DNA of 64,000 nucleotides from Diphasiastrum complanatum (Eukaryota > Streptophyta > Lycopodiopsida > Lycopodiales > Lycopodiaceae), in assembly GCA_029204225.1 (NCBI GenBank), contig CM055111.1:21347051-21411050 (forward strand). Direction: 5' to 3'. Position numbers and translations under genes: made by a program. Below, piece after piece: positions 10,222-21,791 of the stretch. The notes beneath the pieces are model-generated. The model did not search any database, had not been told where the DNA came from, and was given only the letters and a program-made list of their open reading frames with translations. The stretch's first letter is position 1. Every line of letters begins with the position of its first letter.

Positions 10222-11608
10222 AGGCAATCATGATGGCACTATCAACAAGTATGAAGCAAGATTATGTGCCAAAGGATTTGCTCAAATCCATGGCCCTGAA
10301 TATGAGGAGACCTTTGTACCCATTGCAAAGATGGTGACAATAAGAATTCTTATTTCTCTTGCTTGTTTCTTTAAGTGGAAGGTGTTCCAATTAGATGATT
10401 CCAATGCTTTTCTAAATGGTTATCTTGAGGAGGAGATCTATATGGAACAACCTCAAGGATTCATCAAGGATGAGTCCAAAGTGTGTTTGCTCTTCAAAAG
10501 TCTTTATGGACTCAAGCAAGCACCAAGATCATGGTATTCAAGACTTAATTCTTTTCTTATCTCACTAGGATTTACTCTTAGTGACTATGATCCTTCCATG
10601 TATCTAAAGTTTGTTGATAGCAATATTGTCATTCTTCTAATTTATGTTGATGACATTATTTTTTGTGGAAGTTGTATCAAGCTAGTTGATGAAACTAAGC
10701 TAGCACTTGGATGTGAGCTTAAAATGCAAGATCTAGGAGAGATACATTACATCCTAGGCCTAGATATTGATTTTTATGAAAATCATGTCTTTATATGCCA
10801 ATCTAGATATGCTCACTCTATGTTGAAAAAATTTCATATGGAAAATTCTAAGAGCATAGATACTCCAATGGAGCAAATTGTAAAAGCTCCTAATAAAGGT
10901 GATGAAAGATCCTTTGAGGACATCACACTTTTTAGGAGTCTTGTAGGCTCCTTGATTTGGCTTACCATTACTAGGCCCGATCTAAGTTTTTGTGTGCACA
11001 AATTGAGTTAATTTATGCAAGATCCTAAGATCCATCATTGGAAGATGGCCAAGAGGATTCTAAGATATGTATCTTCATCTTGTGATTATGGTCTACTTTA
11101 TAAAAGTGAAGATCTATCCATTGTTGGCTACTCGGATTCGGACTTTGCAAGTGACAAGATGGATCGAAAGTCTATTAGTGCATACACTATCTTTCTTGGA
11201 GGCAGTCTAATATCTTGGCTTTCCAAAAAGCAAGATACTATATCTCTCTCTTCATGTGAGGCCGAGTACAAAGCACTCACTACAACTACCAAAGAGGTGC
11301 TTTGGATCAAGAGGTTATTAATGGAGCTAAAGTGCATCAAGGAAGATGATCTACCAATGATCAAATGTGATAACATCTCGGCCCAAGCTCTTGCCAATAA
11401 TCCCATATTTCATGCAAGAAGAAAACACATAGAAGTGGCACACCATTTTGTGAGAGAAAAGCTTATTGGAGGAGAAATCTATTTGGAGCATGTCAACTCG
11501 TCCTCTTGTATTGTCGATCTACTCACCAAGCCTTTGAGCAAAAGTGCTTTCATCAAGCATAGATCTAATCTTGGAGTTATATCAAGATCAATGCTTAAAT
11601 CTTCATAG
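10222..11608 (+). pseudogene. Ty1/copia reverse transcriptase and RNase H, 5' truncated
   Basis: The reading frame gives the second half of a copia polyprotein. It begins within RT at DGTINKYEARLCAKGFAQIHG, passes FQLDDSNAFLNG (normally D-V-K/N-x-A-F-L-N-G), SLYGLKQAPRSWY and the catalytic LIYVDDII. It then enters RNase H (GYSDSDFASD, SSCEAEYKAL, KCDNISAQALA) and ends with LLTKPLSK. Only one defect is visible: a TAA at 11009-11011 inside HKLS*FMQDP. Upstream gag, protease and integrase are missing and are replaced by an oppositely oriented LTR fragment. A polypurine tract and LTR start follow directly. Most of the residue chemistry is intact, so this is a fairly recent casualty. Confidence 0.92.
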
Positions 11609-11618
11609 ATAATTTTTT

Positions 11619-11748
11619 AGGAGGAGTGTGAAGAATTGAAAAAGATTATCTATGTTAGATATAGGGGTCTTATGTTTTTTACATCAAGCATCTAGGTGTA
11701 GGATGTTGACAGCTCACACATGTGGAATAAGTTGAAGTAGGCGAATTT
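11619..11748 (+). mobile_element. Polypurine tract and start of the copia 3' LTR
   Basis: AGGAGGAG (11619-11626) is followed by TGTGAAGAATTG, the expected PPT/LTR junction 10 bases after the polyprotein stop. The LTR can be followed for only about 120 bases before the coding sequence of family X copy B begins, so it is truncated or interrupted there. Confidence 0.6.
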
Positions 11749-13830
11749 TGAGTTCTAGAAGATTTCCAAGTAGATCTCCATATAGAAAATGAACAACTTA
11801 AAAGAAATAATGAATCATTACAGAAGATAACATTCGATATGAAATTAGATTTAGAGCAAGTGCAATCAATCTTACAATCTATCCATAAGGAAAACTTACA
11901 ATTATTGAAGGATGTGGAAGTGGCTAAGAAGAAGGAGGCTAGGAGTAAGAAGCGAAAGCGACAAAGTTACAAGGATATTCAAACTCTTTCAAAATGAGGT
12001 TATCGAAATAGAAGAATGCGTGCATTCAAGTAAGCATATTCTGATTTTTTGTATTAGCAAGAAGCATATGCAACAATATTTCAACTTATTAGAGAAGCTT
12101 TATAGCAAGTTCAAAATAGAAAAGTCCCTATTACAAGGTCATATCACTTGAAGACAGAGAGGAATATATTAAACATAGGTATGCATAAGATCATTGTCAC
12201 CCCATTTCATCTTGAGGAAGTGTATGAAACTGATGGAAGATCAATATCTTATAATTTAATAAACAACTTCTTTGTTGATCTAAATCACTTGCTAACATAC
12301 ATGGTCACATTTTATGATATAACCTTAGAAAAGGTGCATGGTAAAATAATTATAGTACTTAAGTTAGATGAGTCAGTGATTGTGAACTGCAAAAGATGGA
12401 CAGAGTTAGTAGTAACTCTCATGAATGGTGCACTATCACAAATAGTGGACCAAGGGGATTTCAAATTTAGTGTCCAATCCAAAAATGATTTTTGGTGGTT
12501 GGCAGCTTTTCAGGTAATTTTTCTCATTATTAGATTAGATTCAATGGATAGTAAGAATTCTTATTTAACTAAGTTAGTTTTATTCTTTGGATAGTTACTG
12601 AAATTGAATCATGATATATTCTCATGGATATTCTCTAGGACATTTTACCCTAGGATCATCAAGGACCATATGGATGGAGGATTTCTCAATGTTCCAGGAG
12701 TTGGAGACTCCAATGTTGAATGGCACTTAGCAGGTGATTTGAAAACATTGAAATGCATGTATAATGTCTCTCACGGTGCTACATCTAAACATCCTTGTTT
12801 ATATGCATGAAAATGGCAAAATTAGAAGTACAAGATTTACTAGGGAAAATGCAGATCCAAACTGGAAGCCAGTATTGCCTATTTCCTTGAAAAATGTGCA
12901 TGTCTGCACTCTTCATGCAAAAGTTAGGATAATAGAGAAGCTCATTTATCTTCATATAGTTTTTGCGTGAAATAGTAAGTCAGCATCATCAGCGAAGGAA
13001 GCTATTTGTTGATTAGAAGATGTTTTATCGAAAGCAGGACTTCATAAGGGACATGTCAAAATACAAAAAGATAAAAAGCTTTTTGAAAAGTTAGGAAATA
13101 TGCGTACTAAGCCAAGCGTTAGAGGAGCAAAATCACGTTGATTCCTATCAAACCATACTGGTAAGGCTTCTAACATTCAACACTCAGTTTGGAAAGATAT
13201 CGTTGCTGCCACTCAGGACTTAGGGGTGATCATCAAATCAAGATTATTGAAAGTTGATGTATGGAGAAAGCTTGACAATATGATTAAAATATTAAGAAAA
13301 GACAATTTTTTTGATACTAATAAGAAAGCTCTACAAAAGACTTGTGTTGATTTTGTTGATGCAGTATCAAAAGCATGGGGAAAAGATCACGTCAATCATT
13401 ACATGGTTAGTATGCATGCTCAGAGCAGCTTTCAATTCAACTATATATTTTGATCCAAAGCATAAGACTGACATTACGATTTTGACATGTGCAACACATA
13501 CTATGAGATCATCATCATTTTTTGCAAACACATCTGGAAGCTTAAGTGTCTAGTCATCACAAGGGATGGAGAAGTCACATTGGCAAGCACGGACAACATT
13601 TCATCGAGATATACAACATGGAGAAACCAATGAAAAACAAAATTATATTTGCCAATTATTTTAGTGGTTCTACTGCAGAGTTCAGATTCGACAGATCACC
13701 AAATCTTCAAATTACGACAAATTTAGAAAAGCTTGCAAATTTATTGAGCAACAAAGAAGCTAAAAATTCAGAGCTACAAAAATGTTACAAATGTAAATTG
13801 TATCCATAATATTCAATATATACAAAGTTT
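11749..13830 (+). pseudogene. Family X copy B: unrecognised intron-containing protein, longest copy
   Basis: I do not recognise this family. Visible in order: a coiled-coil segment (11749-11997, heptad-like IENEQLKRNNESLQ) followed by a basic KKKEARSKKRKR nuclear-signal-like patch; after a frameshift, a domain ending WWLAAFQ; a GT...AG intron (12514-12594); then FSWIFSRTFYPRIIKDHMDGG, WHLAGDLKTLKCMY, SKHPCLY, NVHVCTLHAKVRIIEKLIY, LSKAGLHKG, KPSVRGAKS, FLSNHTGKA, a helical region to GKDHVNHYM, and finally GSLSV*SSQGMEKSHWQARTTF. In the 12.8-13.4 kb frame the stops are all TGA (12968, near 13010, 13138), consistent with TGG or CGA decay, and there are at least two frameshifts. The pattern of Cys pairs and a GMEKSHW block reminds me of uncharacterised transposon-like proteins of animals and algae, but I cannot name one. 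Confidence 0.7.
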
Positions 13831-13919
13831 CATTCAATGGGATCTAATATTTCATCTTGTGCAATTGTTGTGCTAATGCAGTAACTCTCTACTTGCATAT
13901 GCATCCAGAAGATGCGCAT

Positions 13920-15053
13920 TGTTCTTGTTACCACTCAATTCTATATACGTTGCATAAAATGAATAATGGGAACTCCTTTATGGTACATTCCCATCTATAA
14001 ATCCTGATATATTCAAAACATACGATCTCTTCACAAAAATTAATTCTATTTGCTTTAGCAAATTTATGTCCACCTAGATAATAAGATAAGGCTTTCACAG
14101 CCATTATCATAGTCTCTCCAATTGGACTGAGTTTGGAATGAGCAACGCAAATTTCATTTTCTGAAAGTGGCTCAAGTAGTGGCCGAGACCACTATCCATG
14201 TGGAAAGATGATGAATATTGTCTGAAGCCCCCTCGACGAGTAGCAAAGTCATCGATCAAAAGTGTATTCTGCATAACAAAATTGGAGTTCCACATGCATC
14301 AGATAAACATACAGTAAAACTTATGCATTCATCATCATCTGTTGCAACTAGATCGGGATGATCTATATTGTGACCACCTATTGAAGAAGAGTCATCTGCA
14401 AATTTCATAACTGATGGATGAGGGAATCCCAGCTGGGCCTGGAATGAGATAATTTCTCATCAGATGGCAAACTTCGTCCATGATCACGAACATTTGCCAT
14501 AGCCAAGGACAAACATTCCTCACTAGTCAGAATACCTTCTTCATCATCATAGTCAATGCCCGGCACCAAGTCTTTGGTTTCAAAATCAACAATGTCAGAG
14601 AACTCATAAATGGTGCTTGACAATAGACAAAACACCTCATCCTCCCGATAATAAAAAAAAAACACAGAGATCTGTTGTTGTGATATACACATCTTTGTTT
14701 ATATAATATTTCGGCAAATCAAAAAAGCATTTAGCATGTACATCAGCAATTTTTTTCTCAATATTGGCATTATAGCCAATGAAAGCATCCCTCAGCTTAT
14801 CATCTACACTCAAATAGTCAGTGTCTTTATCAGGAGTATCCACCAAGAAATGACTGATATCCTTTATGGAATGTTCAGTACTGGAGGATGAACGGATCTC
14901 AATATCGGGTTTCGATGTATTTGACTCTACTGGGATTTTTACTAACAAGAAAAATACAAATTCAATTTGATACTCAAGAAAACGACATTTTCGTTTACAA
15001 CAATTACATTCATTGGAATTCTTAAATTGGTCAAAAAGTTTAGTGTACATCAT
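13920..15053 (-). pseudogene. Unrecognised broken coding region (minus strand)
   Basis: Several consecutive minus-strand frames join into one decayed coding region. 15053-14640 reads a Cys-rich phrase (NECNCCKRKCRFLEYQ), then an acidic middle (DTPDKDTDYLSVDDKLRDAFIG) and KCFFDLPKYYINKDVYIT. A slip in a T/A run leads to EVFCLLSSTIYEFSDIVDFETKD and GIDYDDEEGILTSEECLSLAMA. Another shift gives HPSVMKFADDSSSIGGHN and DDDECISFTVCLSD. Last comes MIMAVKALSYYLGGHKFAKANR with CEEIVCFEYIRIYRW. I recognise no family. It starts about 100 bases after family X copy B on the opposite strand, so the two converge. It may be another gene of the same element or unrelated. Confidence 0.4.
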
Positions 15054-15059
15054 GTCTAG

Positions 15060-15799
15060 CCGCTGCTTCTAATGTGGAAAAGTATGTACAAGGTCAGTGA
15101 AATGCATAAACGACAAATTACACATAGAGATTAAAGGGATAATGATTATATCCTTGAATCTGACATATTGGTCATAAAAACATCCGGACTTTGCTATGCT
15201 ATACTAAATACATGTAAGAAAGGTCGAAAGAGGGACTTGAAGTACTCTATGCGCTCAATTATACCAAACTCAGTGAGAAATTTGGACAACAAGGACTCCT
15301 GACTAGAATCAGATGAGGAAGCCATTGCCTAGTATCAGTTCTGTGCGAGAGGGGAGTATCTATGAAAAAAGGAGTACAGTACGTACGCACAGAAGCGACA
15401 TGTACAGTCGAAGTGTCACTCTTGTGCGCACACAGAGAGACGAGACAATGAGGGAGCAAACGGGATGCATAGAGAAGCGATATGTGATGAAAATCATAAG
15501 AAAATGAGATGCGCAGAGAACCAATATGAGAGAAAACCGAAAAAGACAAAAAAAAAAAAAAAAAATTCACACGTGCGAGTCAAACGGTCAATTGCCCATG
15601 TGTCATCCTACAATTGGCTCATAACGGCCCCACGAGCGAATCCGTATAGTTGCCAGGTGTCAAGAACTGATTCGTTGGAACATGGCACGTGTCGAAGTCT
15701 CATTGGGCCACTATAGACCCACATGTGAATGCCACATGGCAATTGTTGATTGGATGGTTCGGATCACACATGTGACCACACGTGCGAAATTCGAGGGCA
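15060..15799. other. No gene recognised; A-run and cluster of CACGTG/CACATGTG words
   Basis: A run of about 18 A at 15548-15565 is followed by a 250-base stretch with repeated bHLH/bZIP-type palindromes: CACACGTGCGAG near 15570, GGCACGTGTCG near 15683, CACATGTG near 15720 and 15768, and CACACGTGCG near 15777. These could be LTR promoter elements of the adjacent copia fragment. Chance is also possible. Confidence 0.35.
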
Positions 15800-17140
15800 C
15801 ATGGTTGCGAGCGCGGAGGTCATTCAAAGTATTTGACTCTTGGACTAGAGGTCGATGGAGCTTTCCCCTTGTGGTTGATAAATTTGTCTTCCACAAAAAT
15901 GAAATCTCTACTGGTGAACAATTTGAGTGTCCACATTGTAGAGTTTGTATGCCTTGTGATCTAAGGAATAGCCTATGAAGATCAATTTTCTGCTAGTGTC
16001 ATCCAGCTTCTTTCTTAGATCTTCAAGGACCTAAGCGTAGGCAATGCATCCAAACACTCTGATATGCTTGAGTGATGGCTTTGATCTTGTCCACACCTCA
16101 TAGGGTGTTTTGCCATTTAGAGCCTTGGTGATGGATCGATTTTGTAAATAGGTTGCTGTGGTAATAGATTTTGTCCAAAAGTTCTTTGGAAGAGAGGCAT
16201 GGGCCTTCATGCTCTTGGCACTCTCGATGAGTGACCGATTCTTCCTTTCAGCTATACCATTGGACTGAGGTGAGTAGCTGGTAGTGTATTGTTGATGTTT
16301 TCCATTTGCCTTGCAGAAGTCCTTGAATTCAGTGGAGATGAATTCTCCCCCTCCATCAGTACGTAGAGCCTCGATCTTTCTCTGAGTCTGATTTTCAGTA
16401 GATGCCTTGAACTACTTGAAGAACTTGAAAGCTTTGGATTTGTTCTGCAAGAAGTAGGTGACAATTTGTTGAGAGAAATCATCAATGAAAGTTAGGAAAT
16501 AAAGGGCTCCCCCCTATCGAAGCAGTCTACATTGGGCCACAAATGTTGCCATGTACAAAATCAAGCAAAACTTTAGAACTATGAATTGAATCAGACATGA
16601 AAGGACTTCTTGCATGCTTGCCGATGATACAACTTTCACAAGGAGAAGTCGGTTTGCTAACAGAAGGAAGATCTTGCACTAATTTTTGAGTCGACATTTG
16701 CTTAATACTATTGAAATTTAGATGGCCTAATCTAAAATGCCAAAACATATCAATCGATTCAAAAGTCAATGTGTGAAGGGCTTGGCTGTTTGTCGAATAG
16801 CAGTGACTAAGCTTGTAGAGGTAGCCACTTCGTTCGAAGGCTAAAACCTTCCTGGACTTGTCGAGTATGGTGCAGCCCTCTCTATTGAATTCGACCCGTC
16901 GACCAGAATCCGTGATTCTACTTATCAAAAGTAGATTCTTGGTAAGGTTACGAACATGAAAAACATTGGACAACAACTTTACTTCACCTTTCTTGAATTC
17001 AACTTTGACTGTTCCTTCACCTTCGATAGAATGAGATGAGTTGTCTCCAAGCTGCACAACTCTTGAGTGGGTGAATGGCTTGTAATCCTTGAACCAGTCT
17101 TGATGGTGAGTCATATGTTGAGTTGCTATTTGATCACTAC
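15800..17140 (-). pseudogene. Ty1/copia GAG-pre-integrase and integrase, minus-strand copy
   Basis: 17114-16527 encodes 195 residues without interruption: MTHHQDWF, then the zinc-binding WHFRLGHL ... CESCIIGK of the GAG-pre-integrase domain. It runs through a stop into the integrase core: LTFIDDFS (first Asp), ALRTDGGGEF (second Asp), SNGIAERKNRSLIESAKSM (Glu), FGCIAYA, LIFIGYSLDHKAYKLY, and finally RDFIFVEDKFINHKGKAPS near 15850. Only a few stops break it, mostly TAG/TGA. RT and RNase H are absent. It is the same family as the plus-strand element at 18.6-21.8 kb (nearly identical TRVVQLGDNSSHS-type block) and lies in inverted orientation to it. Confidence 0.9.
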
Positions 17141-17858
17141 TAGCTATCCCACTCTCTTTGGGACCTGAGATGAATCACTCTCTGATTTCTCAACAAGATC
17201 TAAGGTGATCTTGAGCTTGATTTATCTTCTAGATCCAAATTAGATCCAAATTTACTATATATTTGATCAAAACTGGTCTCCTCCTTGATTGCGACTTCAC
17301 AAGAAGGGTGAATCCACCTATACTGAACCAAAAGAACTTTATAACACACAAATTTCTTACAAATAAAGCCTCTTAAATTTAGTTTGAATCACATTGACAT
17401 ATTAAATCACAAACCGAATAGAATGGAAACATAATTTTTACTAGTTTTGCATTTCTAGATGAAAAAATCATCAAAACACTTGATCTGAACCTAAAAGGTG
17501 TATTTTAGGACCTAAGAAGCCTAAGAACAACCTAATTAGGCTCTCAAATGACTGATCCAAACTTCTAAAGAGTGGTGGCATTCAAATCCTTATGAAAATT
17601 TTACTAGGAGACATGTACTCCAAGATTCAACTCATAAGAACTTTCTAATCTGGTTTGGTTGAATGGAAATGGGTCAATCTTAGTTCCTGCAGTTATAAAT
17701 CAGCAAAAAAAGTTCCCTTTGATCTATTATCACTCAAATGAAACCAAATTTGAAGCTACAATCACTAGATTAGCAACTAGTAGCAAGAGCAAAGCCAATA
17801 CTACTCAAATCTAGGATCTAAACTTGAGAAAATCAAATCTAAAGCTCACTTTTGATTA
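17141..17858 (-). mobile_element. Leader region of a minus-strand LTR element
   Basis: AT-rich sequence between the primer binding site at 17859-17871 and the integrase fragment, with no intact gag frame. It could be the untranslated leader and rotted gag of the element whose LTR is at 17,872-18,571. The switch to copia pol sequence near 17,130 may be an insertion boundary rather than one continuous element. Confidence 0.4.
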
Positions 17859-17871
17859 GGCTCTAATACCA
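17859..17871 (-). other. tRNA-iMet-like primer binding site (minus)
   Basis: The minus strand reads TGGTATTAGAGCC immediately after the LTR end (ATTGTCA). It has one C-to-T difference from TGGTATCAGAGCC. Confidence 0.8.
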
Positions 17872-18571
17872 TGACAATTTATTTATTTTTGAAAACTAAT
17901 CCCAATCAATCCTAAAAGTGATGGAGGACGCACAAATAAAAGACCTAGATCCAAACTATGAGCTAGAATCAATACTAGTTACCAAAACTAGCCAATTTGA
18001 CATTCAACTCCACATTAGGCACATAGATTTGATCAAATGAACAAAGTAAAGTACAACAAGCTTCTCAAACCTGTAAAAAGGTTCATTGCCTTCCAAACCA
18101 AGCAATTAATGCATAAGAACACTCACATCCGATAGCTAGAACTCGCCACCAAAAGACAATGATGATAGAAGTGGAAAAACTCGATTTTTCTTGATATTTG
18201 GATGGAGATCCCATCATACATTTATACTTTTCAAGCTTGGATCTGAGCATATTATGGAACCTCTGAACTTATCATACCCTAACCCTAACATCTACCCTAA
18301 TAGGTCATTGGATCCACCCTAACTTGGGGTCAAGATCTCGAGATCCAAAAATGTAAAACAAGCTATTTTTAGATCCTAGAATTTCTCTAGCCTATCCAAA
18401 CACTATTTGGACTCATTCCAAAAGGTGCCACTCCTATTCTAGGTTAGGAATGAGACTTACAAAGAGTATTCTATGCTATTTGGCACGTGTGACAAGCCAC
18501 AACATGACCATAATACAATTTACAAGCAATATGACCAAAATTGGTCAAGCTAGACTTGTGAAATTTTAACA
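17872..18571 (-). mobile_element. 5' LTR of a minus-strand copia-type element
   Basis: On the minus strand the LTR begins TGTTAAAATTTCAC at 18571 and ends AAATTGTCA at 17872 directly before the primer binding site: TG...CA ends, 700 bases. A TATA-like AGTATAAATG lies inside. Part of it is repeated at 9.84-10.2 kb. No matching 3' LTR is in the window. Confidence 0.75.
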
Positions 18572-18583
18572 AAAAGTTGTAAG

Positions 18584-21500
18584 TGTTGGATTTCAGTGCT
18601 CAAGACCAAATCCATTCGGTAATGAGCATCCTGAACAATCTATCTCAACTGACAAATCGGACTCGATCGACAAATCCTGAAAACAGACGAAGGTCAACAC
18701 GATATTTCGGACCTTCGCATTTTTCAGAACTTTATTTTTCCCTTTTATGCCAAAAACTATTCTGCAGATATTGTAAGAGGACTGGCCATGAAATCAAGGA
18801 CTGCCAAACTTTCAAGTACAACAATGAAAGAAGAAGCAGTTCCAACAACAAGCACACAATGCAACAACCAGTCACTCGATCTAGCTACAAGAAGAAGATG
18901 AAGCTGCTTTCATAACCAAAGTTGGAGAATAACATGATATCGATTCTTGGTATCTAGACTTCGGAGCAACTCAACATATGACTCACCATCGCGATTGATT
19001 CAAAGACTATAAGTCATTCACCCACTCTCGAGTTGTACAACTTGGAGACAACTCATCACATTCAATCGAAGGTGAAGGAACAGTCAGAGTCGAATTCTAG
19101 AAAGGTGAAGTCAAGTTGTTGTCCAACGTTCTCTATGCTCCAAATCTGACCAAGAATCTGCTCTTAGTTAGCAAAATCACCGATATAGGCCGGAAGGTCA
19201 AAGGTTGCACAATTCTTGACAAATCTTAGAAGGTTCTAGCCTACGGAAGAAGAAGCGGCTACCTTTACAAACTCAGCCACTACTACTCTTTTAACAGTCA
19301 AGCTCTTCACACAGCCACTTCTGAATCAACTGATATGTTGTGGCATTTTAGACTTGGCCACCTCAATTTCAATAGTATTCAGCAAATGTCTATTTAGAGT
19401 CTAGGACAAGATCTATCGTTTGTCAGCAAGCCCACTTCTTATGCAAAAGCTGTATTATCAGTAAACATGCTAGAAGCTCCTTTAATTCAGACTCAGTTCA
19501 TACATCCAAGGGTTTGCTTGACCTTGTACATAGCGACATTTGTGGTCCGATGCAGACTGCTTTGATATGGGGAGCTCTCTATTTCCTAACCTTCATCGAC
19601 AACTTCTCTTGAAGGACTGTTACTTACTTTATGAAGAACAAATCTGAAGCACTCAAATTGTTCAAGCAGTTCAAAGCGTCTGCAGAAAACCATACCTAGA
19701 GGACGATCAAGGCTCTTCGCACAGATAGAGGGAAAGAGTATATCTCCACATAATTCAAGGAGTTCAGCAAGGCCAACGAGATACATCAGCAATTCACAAC
19801 TAGTTACTCATCTCAGTCCAATGGTATAGCTGAACGGAAGAATCGGACACTCATCGAAAGTGCCAAGAGCATGCTGGCCCATGCCTCTCTTCCAAAGAAA
19901 TTTTGGGCAGAAGTTGTTACTACAACTGCCTACTTACAGAATCGATCTATCACCAAAGTCCGGAATGGCAAGACACCTTATGAGGAGTGGGCATGATCAA
20001 AACCATCACTCAAAAATATTATAATGTTTGGATGCATCGCTTTCACTTAGATCCCTGAAGATCTTAGAAGAAAGCTAGATGACAAAAATAGAAAAATGAT
20101 TTTCATTGGCTATTCCCCAGATCACAAGACATACAAGCTCTACAAACTGGATATTGAGAAGGCATTCACCAGTAGAGATGTCATTTTTGTGGAAGACTGA
20201 TTCATTGACCACAAAGGAAAAGCTCCATCGACTTCCTATCCCAGAGCCGACAATTCGGAACTCAACATTGATCAACAACCTGACTCTGACTCCGACAAAG
20301 AGACAGACCCTTGACAAGTCGAAACTTATCAGAGGATCAAAGTTCAACCCAAAAGATCGAATCGATCCAAACAGCCTCCATCCTGATTCATGAATGATTC
20401 AGCATGCTACTTTGTGCAGGAACCAAACATTGTTTCAAAGGCAATGTCGACACCTGATGCTGACCAGTGGAAAGATGCAATGGACATTGAATTCGATTCT
20501 CTCATTGAGATTCAAACATGGACTATTACTGAGCTACCAAATGATCGCAAATGGATATTCAGAGTGAAGTATGATGTTGAAGGAAGATTAAATCGATACA
20601 AGGCCAACGTTATCTCTCAATCCGAGATTTCAATCTCGAAGAAAACATATCGAAATAAAGTATCATTACCTTAGAGTGAAAGTGCATAGCAAGGAAGTAG
20701 CATTGGTTTTCTGCATAACAAACTACATGGCAGCATATTACTTCACAAAGGCTCTTTCAAAAGAGCAACATCTCAGATTTAATGATATGTTAAATTTGAA
20801 GATCAAAGTTTTTTATGATCAGGGGGAGTGTTGGATTTCTATGCTCAGGACCAAATCCATTCGGTAATGAGCATCCTGAAGAATCTATCTCAATCGACAA
20901 ATCGGACTCGCCCGACAAATCCTCAAAACAGACGAAGTCCGACATGATATTACAGACTTTCGCATTTTGAAGAATTTTGTTTTTTTCTTTTATGCCTTAA
21001 TCATTTTTAAGACAATATCGTCTTTTTTGTCTTTTTCACATTTTAAGGGCATTGTGGGGTTTTTCGTCTTTTTCGCATCCTTGGAAAAAATGCGACACTG
21101 TGACCAAACTTTATTTTAAGGGCACTGTCCGGTTTTTCGCCTTTTTTGCATCTTTGAGAAAAATGCAACACTATGACCAAACTTCATTTTAAGGGCACTG
21201 TCGGATTTTTTGTCTTTTTCGCATCTTCGAAAAAAATGCGACATTGTGACCAAACTTCATTTTAAGAGCATTGTCGGGTTTCTCGCATTTCGCTGCCTTC
21301 GCATTTTAAGACACGTTCACGTTTTTTGGGTTTCTCCAAAAGTGGTAGATAGACGTCGCCAACTTATCATAAACCCTAAAAATAGCTAGACCGCTAAATA
21401 TCCCAAGGGCGGTTACCCACTTTGTACATATACAAAGACTGGCGTAAATAGCATTCAATGCTTGTAAGATATTTTTTAAGACACTTGTAAATATATACTA

Positions 21501-21791
21501 CTAGCTGAAACAAGCAATGTAAGTGTTGTTTTAACATTATAATCAGAATTCTTCTGTAGCCAACGTTATCACGCTCAGCAAGCTGAAGTTATTACTTCAA
21601 GCCCATTGTACTCAATGTTGATATTAATCAGAGTGCAATTTTTTGTCTCACTATTGTATTGTTCATTTGCGCAATTTGTATGAATGATTCATCTTGAATA
21701 TTTCTGCTGCTAACTGTTGTGTTTCTGATCCTACACGCCTATGCTCAAAGCTTCAAGCTTCCGCTGCCGGTCATCCCCACGTTTTACGACA
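18584..21791 (+). mobile_element. Ty1/copia element with large internal deletions (target duplication GTAAG/ATAAG)
   Basis: Bounded by a truncated 5' LTR (18584-18751) and a full 3' LTR (20829-21791). The 5-base flanks are GTAAG (18579-18583) and ATAAG (21792-21796). The inverted copy of the right flank at the end of the window still reads GTAAG, so the original target was GTAAG. Inside: a gag CCHC knuckle (CRYCKRTGHEIKDC, about 18770-18812); the GAG-pre-integrase region with many stops; an integrase core with FIDNFS, LRTDRGKEY and SNGIAERKNRTLIESAKSM (19.58-20.2 kb); the first part of RT (QWKDAMDIEFDSLIEIQTW); then directly the last part of RNase H (YFTKALSKEQHLRF). PBS, gag N terminus, RT palm and most of RNase H are deleted. 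Several stops stand where relatives have Trp (TGG to TGA or TAG). Confidence 0.9.
20821..21791 (+). repeat. Polypurine tract and 963-base 3' LTR with internal 73-base tandem repeat
   Basis: AGGGGGAG (20821-20828) precedes TGTTGGATTTC; the LTR ends TTTTACGACA at 21791. Its first 170 bases match the 5' LTR remnant at 18584-18751. U3 contains about 3.7 units of a 73-base repeat starting TTTTAAG at 21041, 21114, 21187 and 21260, each with TTTTTCGCAT and ATGCGACA-CTGTGACCAAACTT blocks. Confidence 0.85.

Noticed and set aside
15313-15716. Arg/Thr-rich frames near 15.3-15.7 kb
   Set aside because: Overlapping frames on both strands, an A-run inside, and no homologous or domain pattern.
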